Source of the DNA: Thysanoteuthis rhombus
Taxonomy: Eukaryota; Mollusca; Cephalopoda; Oegopsida; Thysanoteuthidae
Assembly: GCA_963457665.1 (NCBI GenBank)
Contig: OY735222.1
Span: 35,429,891-35,493,890 of the forward strand
Direction: 5' to 3'
Length of the DNA: 64,000 bases
Shown: in pieces, positions 12,031-22,809 of the stretch
Layout of the letters: each line of letters opens with the position of its first letter
Numbering within the stretch: position 1 is the stretch's first letter
Program-made: the position numbers and the translations under genes
The notes under the pieces: generated by a model
The model's database searches: none
Seen by the model: only the letters and a program-made list of their open reading frames with translations
Told to the model about the DNA's origin: nothing

Positions 12031-13645
12031 GTACACAAACACATACGCTTGAGAAAACCCAATAAAAATGGACTTGGAAAAGACCCAACCATGAAACCAA
12101 AATCGAAATAGAATATACCTTAGCAGACAAAAGCGACTCTTTCAAAGACATCCAAGTCCTAAATTAAGTCAACGTTGGAAGCGACCACAGAATGTTGGTA
12201 AAATACAAATTAATACCAACAAAGACCACAGGAGAAATGTTTCACACCAAACCCGAACCAGTGAACGTATCAAAAGAGCTCGCTCTACCCTTCAGGTTTG
12301 TACGAAAAAAAAAACAGACAAAAACTTCTTACCGAACGAGGACAGGATAACACCAACAGCAACGAATTCAACAACTAACAGCCTCATTAATTGAAGTTGT
12401 CTCTATGTTCAAACCAACGATCACACGAACTAACATCAAAACCTCTGATGAAACCAAGAATCCCATGGGAAAACACAGAAATCTCAAGCCACTGACAACA
12501 AGAAGAGAGATAATCGTAGCATCCAAACTAAATAGAAGTATACAAAAGAAACGAAGAGAAAACTCCAGATACACAATAGCGATCATTGAAACGATTCTCG
12601 AAAAAGGTTGGAGTTTAAAGCTGTTAACAAGACTCGAAGGACAGAAAAAAACGAGTAATCTCGGAGAAAATGGAGACCAGAAAATAGGCAGGGACCAGAT
12701 CGCCCAACGTACCCCAAAATCCCACCAAAAACTCAACTCCTCCAAACAAAGACTACAAAACAGCGAACGGGATATGCAAGACGCAAGCAATCAATCCGAG
12801 GACTTCCCAGAAGATACGCTATTGGAAGTGAAATTAGCTATCATGCAAGCATAAAAAGAAAGGCCCCTAGACCAGATATCATTACCATCAACCTACTCAA
12901 GAAAGCTGGTAAGATCATCACGAGGAAACTAGCCATTCTATCTAACTTATACCAAGTGAAAAGTAAAAGTAGAGTCCCAGGAGATTGGAACACGGCAATC
13001 ATAATGGTGTTGTATAGGAAGGGAAACTCAATATACCTCAACAACTACAGACCAATGTCTGCTCAAATTCATCTACAAACTTTTCACCAAAGTTATAACC
13101 GACCGAATCATCTAAATGCTGCATGAAAATCATTCATAGTAACAAGCTGGCTTCAGAGGAATCTACTCGACCATAGGCCATCTTTTGATGAATCAACTGA
13201 AAGAAAAAGCGACTGAATATAAAATGCCACTCGCTGTAGCATTTATCGACTTCAAGAAGACCTTCAACTCAGCAGAAGGTCAGTAGGACTATCACAGTCC
13301 AAGGTTTAGACCTCGTATATGTCAGAGTACTGCAACATATATACTGTCACTGCGGCTCTTTTATCGGACTACACAAAGTCTCAGGACACTTTCAGCTCGA
13401 AAAGGGGGTAAGACAAGGTAACATCAGCTCATATGACAATTGGCTGGTCATGTTGTTAGAATTGTCTGACAACCAATGAACATCACGACTCACAACAGAG
13501 ATCCCCAGAGATCACATCTGAAACTAAGGCCTGCTGAATGCAAGATGGAGAGACGAACTACACAAGTTCAAAAAGTATGATGGAGGAGTCTGGCGAATCC
13601 TGAGGAAAGTCTATACCCAACGACAGACGATAAAGGACTCTTGAT
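12030..13645 (+). pseudogene. RTE-clade LINE, degenerate, internally deleted (EN + partial RT + C-terminal tail)
   Basis: Reading across frames gives the C-terminal end of an AP-endonuclease-like domain (KIEIEYTLADKS near 12100, then GSDHRM at about 12178-12195). A basic linker follows (12405-12854, open), then the reverse transcriptase fingers and palm: PGDWNTAIIMVLYRKG near 12980, LNNYRPMS near 13040, QAGFRGIYST near 13150, FIDFKKTFNS near 13240 and KGVRQGN near 13405. In active members the palm reads FxDFxKAFDS and KGVRQGD, so two acidic residues are changed here. The sequence then jumps at about 13425-13440 to the conserved C-terminal tail (RWRDELHKFKKY near 13545), so the segment with the YADD catalytic box is deleted. 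Stops and frameshifts are frequent. The 3' end runs into TGATTGA and then (TA)n. The copy is dead. The clade is assigned from known RTE-type endonuclease-RT proteins. Confidence 0.85.
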
Positions 13646-13875
<230 letters not shown>

Positions 13876-14334
13876 TGATTCTTGTTTGAAATTCAAATTA
13901 TCATAAATAAAACAGAACAAATGTGTTTTTGAAATCGTTGGTTAAAACCAATACAAAGTTCCTTTGATTCCACTAATTCTATCCCAACGAATAGATTCTA
14001 TGTTGCTCTTCAGTAACAGTTAATTTTTTGCAGTCAGTGTTCAGAGATACTAAATGCTGAGTATCTGAGCAGGTGGCGCCCCCCCCCCAGTGGGAACAAG
14101 CCCCTGGCAGGGAGAGAAAGCACAAGAGGAATACAATAAAACAACAATCTGTCTACACTATACCCCGTCCATTTGGCAATGTGACGTAGTAAGCTAATCC
14201 CAGTAAACGTAAGTGTTGTCCTTACGTTGGCTACATCTCCAGTCGTACCTCTGCTTATCATATTACTCCTTACTCGGCTTGTTCGATCGTCTGTGAAACA
14301 GATTAATGATTAGTACCCAAGTGGAGATATTCAC

Positions 14335-14490
14335 TTCATCTTACGTTATTTTACACATGGTTGGTGGGAGAGATGGATCCATACCCTTCCCAAGGGCATT
14401 GGTACGGAGCATACACATACTGTTGCAATCAGAGTTTGAATTCCGTGCTCAGAGCCATTACCCACTCAGTCAAGACATCGGAAGAGCCAG
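14335..14490 (+). repeat. Interspersed repeat (SINE-like), copy 1
   Basis: AGATGGATCCATACCCTTCC then CAAGGGCATTGGTACGGAG, then TGCAATCAGAGTTTGAATTC then CGTGCTCAGAG. The same order of diverged blocks recurs at 36420-36590, 37185-37320 and, inverted, at 42545-42645. The GTTTGAATTCC-like block may be a worn B box. The repeat ends where the RTE fragment at 14495 begins. Confidence 0.45.
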
Positions 14491-14494
14491 CTCA

Positions 14495-14945
14495 CCGTCA
14501 AAAAAAGAAAATCCAATTAGTTTTGAAAAGGAAGTTCAACAAACAATGCACCCCCCGGTAGTTATCTATGGAGCTGAAACCTGGACCTTAATCAAAGGAT
14601 TGGCTCTCAAACTGAGAACCATGAAACGTGCACAGGAGAGAATTATGCTCAACATGTCATGGAGTTACCACAAGACGGCACAATATATAAGCAAACAAAC
14701 AGGAGTCAGAGATATCATATGAAACATTAGAAAACTCACATGGTAATGGGCTTGTCATGTTGCTAGAATGTCACCCAATTGATTGACACGACTCATAATG
14801 TGGTCTTAAAAGATCATATTCAAAACTGAGGCCGAGAAAAATAAGATGGTTTGATGAATTAGACATTTTAAGGGCGCGCTGGCTTCGTGATTCCCATGGC
14901 AGAGAGGTCTGGTAAATCTTGATCTGTGTCTGACAACGGGCGCTA
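14495..14945 (+). pseudogene. RTE LINE 3' fragment (C-terminal tail)
   Basis: The plus-strand frame reads through VIYGAETWTL, LRTMKRAQERIMLNMSW and YHKTAQYISKQTGVRDII, the post-RT C-terminal tail also seen intact at 44863-45312. It meets a stop at 14720-14722. The rest (WACHVARM, then a match to the arginine-rich RGRQ..RWRDEL segment) is broken by stops and substitutions. The 5' truncation is near 14495, shortly after another interspersed repeat (14335-14490). No TGA-repeat tail was seen, and the 3' boundary is blurred. It is older than the 44.9-kb copy. Confidence 0.8.
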
Positions 14946-15180
14946 AGAGGCTGCTGTTGTCGATGAGGATGAAAAGCCACGCTGTATGGTAAGTTGGCTG
15001 ATGGAAACCGGTCAGTTGGGCGCCCTAGACAGTGCAATAGGGACACATCCAAAAATACTCTGAAATGCAGTCCTTCCCTTGTCCAATGGAGAAAGAATGA
15101 TTAATGAACGTTAAGAATGGAGCAAGTTAATTCATCACTCGCGGGAAATTCATTGAAGAATACAAAAGAAAAAAGAAGAC

Positions 15181-15199
15181 ACTACTACTACCACTATTG

Positions 15200-15276
<77 letters not shown>

Positions 15277-15277
15277 A
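15181..15277 (+). repeat. (CTA)n(ATA)n microsatellite
   Basis: Compound trinucleotide repeat ending in GATAAT units. Confidence 0.95.
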
Positions 15278-15319
15278 AGCTCTAGTGTCTATTCTGTATA
15301 TATTTACAGCCAAATAATT

Positions 15320-15390
15320 AAATGCACCACACTCGTTTCATGTGTGTAATGTATACAAAAAATTTTATATTTTGCCCGTCATCAGTCATC
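15320..15390 (-). repeat. Possible Penelope-type tail with hammerhead-like core
   Basis: On the minus strand CTGATGACGGGC is followed 40 bases on by ATGAAACGAGTGTGG. CTGANGA...GAAAC is the conserved core of hammerhead ribozymes in Penelope-like element terminal repeats. The segment between is long and AT-rich, so the ribozyme fold is not intact. Confidence 0.35.
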
Positions 15391-15879
15391 AAATCAGTAA
15401 GGTAATAATCATGAATGAATATGAACGACAATTTGGATAGATATCTGTGCGTTTTGTAACTCCGGTTGCATCTGCACGGCAATTTTCATAGTGTCGCCAG
15501 AATGTATTAATTATTCAGATACATCTCGAGAAGATCACATAAATATCGGGAGAATGGAATTAACATTATTCTCAATTATTAATGATTCATTTTTCATAAG
15601 TATATTTTTCATTATTTTTCATCTCCTAGCAAAGAGATCACTTGGCCAGACCATTCCCATAGTTGCCTCTGCTAGTGTAGACATGTTATCAATAAGTCGA
15701 CAAAATCACACCATAATAACACATGTGGTGTTATGGTCCGTTTTACTAAGTTAAAAAAAGTTCCGTTTAACATTTCTGGAGATTGAGAAAACAACAGATT
15801 TTGGGAATCTTCATTGCATGCAGAATCCGAAAATCAGTGTGGGCATTTGCGTAGACACCTGCATGGACATTTTTGAAAT

Positions 15880-16700
15880 GTTCGGTGCAAAATATATCAT
15901 TTGCTCTCGGCTTGTTGTCAGCCTGGAAACATAATTAGATCGGTTAATTACATGTTTCCTGAGTCAGGCCTCAAAATTGTGCTCAGCATCAAAGAAAACG
16001 AACGAAAAGAAATTGAAAACCATCATCTTTACATTTCTGATATAACTTTATTATATAAAATATATATTTTGTACTGTCAGGTTCACTGTGTATTTTCGTT
16101 CTAGCTTTTGTAGATCAGCGAATTTTACGAATATTCAGAACAAACAGAATTAACAAGAAAACATTGTCATTTGGGTAGAAATGGCCGCCATTTTGGATTT
16201 TTGAAATGGCCGCCATTTTGGATTTTTGAAATGGTTTCAGTAAAAAAGATAAATAAATAGAATAAAACATTCCCACTATTCTGGCTTCTAAATTGTCAAG
16301 AAACATTATTAAATGGGCTAATCCTACGTTTTCTGGACCAGAAAACCCAGTAAAAGCCTCTAGATAATATTGTGTATTATTGAAAAAGTTTGTTTTTTTC
16401 AAAAGGTTATTAAAAACCATTGTCATTCCCCATTATTACTCAAAATACACATTTTGCGCTGTTGTGTTCACTATGTATTTTGCTAAAAAGAAGCTTTTAC
16501 TTAACCTAGAAATATAATTAAACGGGCTAACCCTAATTTTTCTTGGTGAAGGAATCCCAGAAGGCCTAAAAATATTGCTTAGAATCATAGAAAATAACGA
16601 GTCAAATCAATTATCTTAATATTTATGATATAACTTCATCACACAAAATGCGTGTTTTGCACGGTCAGGTTAACTATGTATTTTCGATTGGCTAATCCCA
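15880..16700 (+). repeat. Diverged tandem repeat, ~205-bp unit, three copies
   Basis: ACATAATTAGATCGGTTAAT (15930), ACATTATTAAATGGGCTAAT (16302) and ATATAATTAAACGGGCTAAC (16510) mark three units. Each unit ends with a TATAACTT(T/C)AT..ACAAAA block and GTCAGGTTCACTGTGTATTT or variants (near 16076, 16460, 16663). The first interval is longer, partly from an internal 27-bp duplication of ATGGCCGCCATTTTGG (16180-16230). Reverse-oriented pieces occur near 18800-18890 and 19135-19190. Confidence 0.65.
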
Positions 16701-16839
16701 TGCATGTCAAATGATCACTCGTGGCATCGTTCAACTTTCAATCCCAACATTTGCCCTGCGTTTTGGTCATTCCATGTCACGTAATCAAGGCTGTTCAACC
16801 ACTTATCTCGGATTAGCCTGAAACTCTTGCTTGACTGAT

Positions 16840-17205
16840 GATCATTATTTCATTCCCACCACTAAGAGCACAGACATAACATGAATTATTTTCATTCCTG
16901 AAATTAAATGCTTCAGTTGAACTAATTAAAGGTTTTGAAAATGGCTCAAGGAATAGATTCTGGAATAACGTCATTTAAATTTGCACCATTTTCCCGCTTT
17001 GAACAGTCAAACATTCAACGGTCTGGTTTTCTTAGCATGCACGATATTCTTTGTTTCATATACATCATATGAAAATTAGTTGTGCCTTCTAGAACTTAAT
17101 TAATACTAATGTACATGCATTTACTTCCAATTGAAAATATTCCACGTTATTTCCTCTACCTATCAGTGGTTTCAAAACTGGGCTCCGCAGACCCCTAGGT
17201 GCTCC
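16840..17205 (+). repeat. Interspersed repeat, copy 1 (3' part)
   Basis: It is collinear with 26120-26500. Shared blocks include CATTTTCCCGCTTTGAACAG, a CAT..ATATGCATCAT-type block, TTCCACGTTATTTCCTCTACC and GTTTCAAAACTGGGCTCCGC then AGACCCCTAGG. The 5' part of the same repeat (GAATCCGAAAATCAGTGTGG with GACACCTGCATGGAC) is at 15820-15872. The ~205-bp array therefore splits this copy. The 3' end recalls a hAT-type terminus. Confidence 0.6.
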
Positions 17206-17206
17206 T

Positions 17207-18740
17207 CAAATCATGAAAGATCATGACGCTGTCAGCAAGATTAAGGCTACCATATCGAGTAACGGCAACCCTTCTAATGCTGAAGGCGATCAGCTTTACA
17301 ACTTCATGACTCACGCATATGTTCTTCAGGGGAATATTCCAAGGATTTTGAACATCATCGTGGAGAGAAATTGTATGAAGAGTACGTCAGTCGGTGGACA
17401 CCAGTCAAGAAGAAGAAGAATCCTGGGTTTTTATCTGAAAACGAGGAGAAAACTGTCAAGATTCGAAACTAATCAGTTGATCTGAATGAAACAAAAGAAC
17501 TGTATGGTCAGTTAATGGTTCTAACAAAACCAGAGAGCGATCAGAAGATTGAAGTCGGTTACTACGACTTTACTCTGACTCCTAAGACATTGTTTTCCCC
17601 AGATGGATCCATCCTTCCTCGTCGACAAGTTGAATCTTATGCGTTGCCGAAAACAAAAACAAAAACAACTTGACCGATCTAAAAACAAACTTATCAGCAT
17701 TTGAGGATCATGTTGATGATGCAGAAATATCGTTTAGCCCTCTGAGAGACCAATAATTGCCACTGCCGATGGTAACAGCAACCCAGGAAAATCAAGACGG
17801 TCAAATATCTTGTCCAACGCTTTAATGACAGGCTCCTGATGTTGACCATAGATTTTAACGAAGTTATACTGTTGACAAAACCGATTCGTTGAAACAGAAA
17901 ACAAGGGAGTAAAGACATGACGAACGCCCTATTCAGTACGAGGTTGTTGACGTCACGAATATCAGACATACAGCAATGATGCGCTTCCTATCTCACGAAA
18001 AGACGAAAAACGATCTGGATACCTTGCACAAGCAATACTCAAGTGTAAGATAACCCCCCTAAAGTTAGTCATCATATCATCATCAGGCCACCCAAGAAGA
18101 AGCCGCTAAGCAGACTCTGCAGATGAAAACTATGAGAATGCTGATACGTTGTTGATATGCAGAGCAGCAGCTTCCACCCAAGTATCCTTGTCTTGGTTTT
18201 TATTGTCGCATACCACCAAGCATGGTATCAGGTACTTTAGAAATTGACCCAATCTGGATTGCGCTGCGACAAGACGGCAGCGTTTACGGATTGACTGAAA
18301 CAGACAATAGATTAATTGAAACAAGGGCGGTTCAACAGTAGATGTACGAACCAAAGGGCATCCATATAACACGCATCCCTGACCTTTGAGTGGCATCTGT
18401 TTTGTAAACATTTAGCAGGAAGCAGCAAGCTGATGCCTTTTATCGGGGGGGGGGGGAGTTTAGGAACTCATTGAACGTGTGTGCGTGCGAAGTGTGGTTC
18501 CAAGCCAACGTGATGTGGAAACATCTTTTCAACCAGCACAAACATTGCAATGATTGGAATGAACATGATGAAGTACTGCCTACTAACACGAAAGTTCCTC
18601 CTGTCCCATAGGCCATTGTAAGAGTTGGTCAGGTGCCCGTTGAACAACCCAGGAGTGTTCCTGCAGGAGACACACTTTGGCTTGCACATACCTCTGTCTG
18701 TTTGGGAATTACGTAGACAGTGATGCCAAAAATGACTTCT
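17207..18740 (+). pseudogene. Decayed coding remnant of a large multi-copy invertebrate protein family (function unknown)
   Basis: Four or more frames give a coherent protein-like order. DAVSKIKATISS and QLYNFMTHAYV (17220-17330) come first, then a ~90-codon run with one CAA-to-TAA-type stop: LYEEYVSRWTPVKKKKNPGF, DLNETKELYGQLMVLTK, YYDFTLTPKTLFSPDGSILP (17365-17620). Farther on are TDSLKQKTRE (near 17885), YEVVDVTNIRHTAMMRFLSH with EKTKNDL (17936-18017), LKLVIISSSGH (near 18060) and ADTLLICRAA (near 18145), with weaker traces to 18740. The LSHxxTKxxL, then SSGH, then EADTL order recalls a family of uncharacterised, highly repeated predicted proteins in cnidarians and other invertebrates. That link is from memory and unproven. 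It may derive from a DNA transposon; no DDE triad or terminal repeats were established. Confidence 0.6.
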
Positions 18741-18799
18741 AAAAGCATACAGCATAATCTCATAAATAACGAGGTTTATTCTTGCTTTATAAATCTATA

Positions 18800-19190
18800 C
18801 CTATAACTTGAAAGGATTAGCAACTTGCATTATGTGATAAAGTTATATCAAAGGTGACGGTTTGAATTATTTTCATGTAGCTTCACAATTAACTTGAGCA
18901 CTATTCTAGGGACTTTATCAGATTCATTCACCCAGAGAACATAGGCTGAAGCGTTCAATTAAGTGAATACGTTGGCTGCAAGCTGAGATAGCGCAAATAA
19001 TGTATTTTATGCCGCAAATAATGTATTTTATGAATTATGAAATTCCAGAATAATGATGGTGTCTGTGCAAATGCCAACATTATTTTTCTGATTTCCCTCG
19101 TCCTGAGGACTAAAAAAATACATTGTTAGTCTAATCTACAAAAAAACTTTGTGCGAAAATACAGAGTGAACCTGACTAATAGTGAAACAA
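18800..19190 (-). repeat. Inverted pieces of the 15.8-17.2 kb repeats
   Basis: TTATGTGATAAAGTTATATC (18831) reverse-complements the TATAACTT...ACAAAAT block. CAGAGTGAACCTGAC (near 19162) reverse-complements GTCAGGTTCACTGTG. AATGGTG-like GATGGTGTCTGTGCAAATGC (19056) reverse-complements GCATTTGCGTAGACACC at 15845. Together they indicate an inverted, rearranged copy facing the plus-strand copy across the coding remnant. Confidence 0.5.
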
Positions 19191-19237
19191 ATGCATTTTA
19201 AGGCAGTCTTCTTTAAAATCAAAGTGGAGAAATTCGA

Positions 19238-19360
19238 TATGAAAACAGTTATTCGGTCCTTGGCAATACCGGCTGCTGTTTATTCAGCTCAATGGTAAGA
19301 GCATCATTAGGTTGAAGCAGCTAGTCTATCGGTCGCAGGTTCGATTCCTGCAGCCAACTT
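19238..19360 (+). repeat. tRNA-derived SINE head with A and B boxes
   Basis: TTCAGCTCAATGGTAAGAGC (about 19283-19302) is a clear pol III A-box/D-arm with the GCTC/GAGC stem. CGCAGGTTCGATTCCTGC (near 19337-19354) is a B-box/T-arm with a 5-bp stem and a TTCGATT loop. About 50 bases separate the boxes, longer than in a standard tRNA, so the anticodon region is expanded. The 5' flank (GAAAACAGTTAT...) recurs before the tRNA-like part at 62.2 kb. A 150-bp (TA)n tract follows at once. Confidence 0.7.
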
Positions 19361-19367
19361 ATTTTCT

Positions 19368-19532
<165 letters not shown>

Positions 19533-19544
19533 ATGATTGGATAT

Positions 19545-20433
19545 GATACATCCGACAAATGATTATAGAGACAATATGGAAAGCAAGTTCTTCTGAGAAT
19601 AAGTTTTATTCTCATTTTTGTGACGTGTTTAACTTGACGAGACAACAAAAAAAATGAAATAAAAATACAAGACACCCGAGCGAAGTAGGGAAAGAAAATG
19701 AGATCGTTTTTTGTTTTTTTTCTTCTTATTTATCCGTGAAGAGATTGCTGTCTTTTGGTGAGGATGCTGAAGAACGGGTGGGATATCTGGAAGATCTTCG
19801 AAAATATATGTCCGATCCTAAGCCCAGGTAAATCTTTGAGTCGAGTAATGATTTATGGTTTTACGCCGAGGGCTCAATATAGCTGGGTATTGCTGACCGG
19901 AAGTTGGGATTTTTCCACTTTTACAAATAATTGTATAGGAGCAAGGTTATCCTACGTTGTTTGCCGACACTATCATTCATTTCTTCATCCTACATCGGTC
20001 TTTTCTACCTTCAGCAATCTCTTTGCTTTACTGTATAATTGCCACGTTTGGAGTTCTGGTTTGCTGGGAATGGGGGGCGTAATGTATCTATCAGAGCCAC
20101 ACCCTGGCAGGAAATCTGTCACTTCGAAAGATAAGATCGTGGATAGTGAACGCCTCTTTCTTGTTTAGCTAGAAGCTAAGAGAAGTATGTTAGAGGTTAA
20201 GCACGTGTTTTATGGTTGGTATAGTGGTAAACACATTGGTGAGTGGATACGACGGAAATGTTCACGGCCCCAAAATCATTTTATGAGGGGGCCGAGAATA
20301 GTATAAATCACGAAAAATGTTGCCCTAAGAAGAAGAAAAAAGAAAAACAAATAAAATTAATCGTAGTTACATGAGATGAAAAGAGAAAATCATCTCAATC
20401 AAAATGTTATATCTTGTAAAAAGTAAAGACGTT

Positions 20434-20435
<2 letters not shown>
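19545..20435. other. No gene supported
   Basis: A 137-codon plus frame (19755-20168) has ordinary composition but no recognisable motif, no start context and no neighbour; probably chance. GGTTGGTATAGTGGTAAACA at 20214 looks like a tRNA A box without a B box. Confidence 0.45.
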
Positions 20436-20436
<1 letters not shown>

Positions 20437-20464
<28 letters not shown>

Positions 20465-20510
20465 CTTTTCTCTCTCTCTATATATGAATATATATATATA
20501 TGGGGGTTGT
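20437..20510 (+). repeat. (TC)n(TA)n microsatellite
   Basis: Compound dinucleotide repeat. Confidence 0.9.
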
Positions 20511-20939
20511 ATGTATAAATATATGACCAGTATATCAAAGTGGATCATGATTCACCCGACAATATTAGAATGAAAAGTCAATTTAGAACAAATGGGATTT
20601 CTCGAATTTATTCTGACGTTCCGTCAGTTCAAATTGGCTTCTCCAAAAATAGTGATGAAGATACAAAAGTTGTCTGTTATATAAGGTCCATGTCTGGTTT
20701 CGGGTGGATTTAGTGATTGATGATTAAACTAAGTGGGTTTCAAGTGTTCAAAATTTCCCTCAGTGATCCAAACCGAACTATTCAAGGGATGAATAAGTTT
20801 ATGCTTTTCTATTCAGTTTGCGCTCAGTTACATTGATTTGTATTGCAATAACTCAACTGCACGACATCAAAACAAGCATTAATCAAGACCACACTAATGA
20901 AAACAGCGCAATGGAACGTTTGCCCACTTACTCTCACCG

Positions 20940-21069
20940 TCTCTCTCTCTCTCTCTATCTATCTATCTCTTTTACTATCTATCTATCTCTCTCTCTCTCT
21001 CACTCTCTCTCTCTATCTATCTAACTATCTATCTATCTATCTATCTATATATATATATATATATATATA
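20940..21069 (+). repeat. (CT)n(CTAT)n(TA)n microsatellite
   Basis: Compound repeat, several interruptions. Confidence 0.9.
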
Positions 21070-21956
21070 GGAGACATAGAAAAGTATTTCTATTATATCT
21101 TGAACGCAGATACTCTAATACGTGTATGTGTATGTCCGTGTTTATGTGTGCGTGCTTGTGCAGTTACATATGTGTGTAGATGAATTCGGAAAGACTGACC
21201 TCCTGAACAGCAGTGGTTAACAATTCAATCTAGTAAGTTATTGCTTGTAAGATCCCAAATATCTGCTGAACTATTTTACCTCTGTTCCACATTAGGATAA
21301 GTTTTTCAATATATTCACACAAACCTAGATGCTCTTATATAAACTTTCATGCACTTAGTATTATTACCACGATACATGTAAAGAATATTAACACACATAT
21401 AATTTGCAACTTGTTCGTACCCCGTACTTTGTGTGATCAAGATATCTATATCAGGCAAACAAAACAATCTTTGAATTACACCGTTGTGGTAATCCGCCTC
21501 CTTCTTTCCAGTGGAGTCTCAGTGTTCGGTCAAGTTAATTTGTTCTTGCCTTCCGGTTAGTCAATACATGTTTTTCAACATTTTTCAAGATTGGCTACTA
21601 TCGCCAAGAATTTATTATTACTTACGAGCTCCCATAGACTGTGCCTCGGGGAACGTGTCTTGTTACTATGGAGGACTCGAAGGGAAATTGTTTCACATGT
21701 ATCGTGCGAATAACAATTTTTGTAATAACAGGCTTATACCCACATAGCCCTCTGGTTAGACGATATAATATTGTTCAGTCAATGAAGCGCCAAGATATTG
21801 TTACGTATTTCTCTCTGGATAGGAACCCTCACTCCTCTGAATCGATGGAAATCGGTTTATTGATATGTAAGCCTCAATCTATCTATGTCTATTTATATCT
21901 ACCGATGGAACTTTTTCCATGTCTATTTATCACTATCACATAATTCCCATTATTTA

Positions 21957-21977
21957 TACACACAAACACAGACACAG

Positions 21978-22026
<49 letters not shown>

Positions 22027-22071
22027 GATATATGTGTGTGTGTATATATAAATAATGGGAATATATAAAGG

Positions 22072-22163
<92 letters not shown>

Positions 22164-22170
22164 ATTATTG
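21957..22170 (+). repeat. (AC)n(AT)n ... (AT)n(GT)n microsatellites
   Basis: Two compound tracts (21957-22026 and 22075-22158) arranged as near mirror/inverted copies around GGGAATATATAAAGGGAATA. Confidence 0.9.
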
Positions 22171-22177
22171 TCATTGT

Positions 22178-22295
22178 TATTTTTCGGAAATAGATATATG
22201 ATCCGACGGAACGATTATAAATTGCGTTTCATTATATTGAAACTTTCATTTGAAATGATCTCCCACTATTTCTCAGTGAATGTTTCATTGGGCCA
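22178..22295 (+). repeat. Half (one arm) of the foldback-element family
   Basis: It carries the same ordered blocks as the arm at 22501-22634 (ATGATCCGACGGAACGATTAT, then TTGAAATGATCTCCCAC, then GGGCCAAGACAACGTAG). It lies about 300 bp upstream of the complete element in the same orientation and starts right after a (TG)n(ATT)n tract. Confidence 0.6.
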
Positions 22296-22500
22296 AGACA
22301 ACGTAGAAAATGGGTCTGTCGTGAGAATCGGAACTGCTACCGATAAAGTAATCGCTTTTAAGTAGCGTTGCCTTTACTATTTAGCTAAGCAGCCACCGAT
22401 AATCCAAAAGTCCTGATAACAGTTTCAACTCCCGATTTTAATCTTGTTTATTCAAGGTCTACATCTGCTCCATTTGTTTCTTTCAACGCTGCAATTATGT

Positions 22501-22804
22501 TATCAAGAAATGGATTTATGATCCGACAGAATGGTCAGAAATTGCTTCCTATTATATTGAAACTTATGTGAAATCATTTCCCTAATTGCATGATGAACGT
22601 ATCATTTGGCCAAGACAACGAAGATAGAATAAACAGCATTACTGGTGGCTGTTTAGCTCAATGGTCAGAGCAATGCTACGTTGAAGAGGTAACCCTATCT
22701 CTTTAATTGTTTATTCTATCTACGTTGTCTGGGTGATTCACCGTGTAATGACGGGAGATCATTTCAAATGAGTTTATACATAATATGATGCAATTTATGA
22801 CCGT
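22501..22804. mobile_element. Foldback element: ~100-bp inverted arms around a tRNA-like head
   Basis: The left arm (about 22527-22634) and right arm (22709-22804) are reverse complements with mismatches and small gaps. Both carry GATAGAATAAAC, a GACAACG block, a GAAAT(G/C)AT(C/T)TCCC-type block and CAGAAATTGC/CATAAATTGC. The 74-bp loop holds GGCTGTTTAGCTCAATGGTC followed by AGAGC (22647-22671), a pol III A-box-like sequence; no B box is visible in this copy. It resembles a MITE/foldback element that has captured, or evolved from, a tRNA-related SINE. There is no coding capacity. Related copies are at 62.0-62.4 kb, and half-copies at 13.77 and 22.18 kb. Confidence 0.65.
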
Positions 22805-22809
22805 ATATA

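Noticed and set aside
12368..12790. 140-codon minus frame
   Set aside because: Antisense shadow of the RTE endonuclease-RT linker read on the plus strand.
18130..18411. 93-codon minus frame
   Set aside because: Lies opposite the plus-strand coding remnant, whose block order is more coherent.
19755..20168. 137-codon plus frame as a gene
   Set aside because: No recognisable domain or context.
20214..20290. tRNA gene
   Set aside because: A-box-like TATAGTGGTAAACAC but the T-arm and acceptor pairing do not form.
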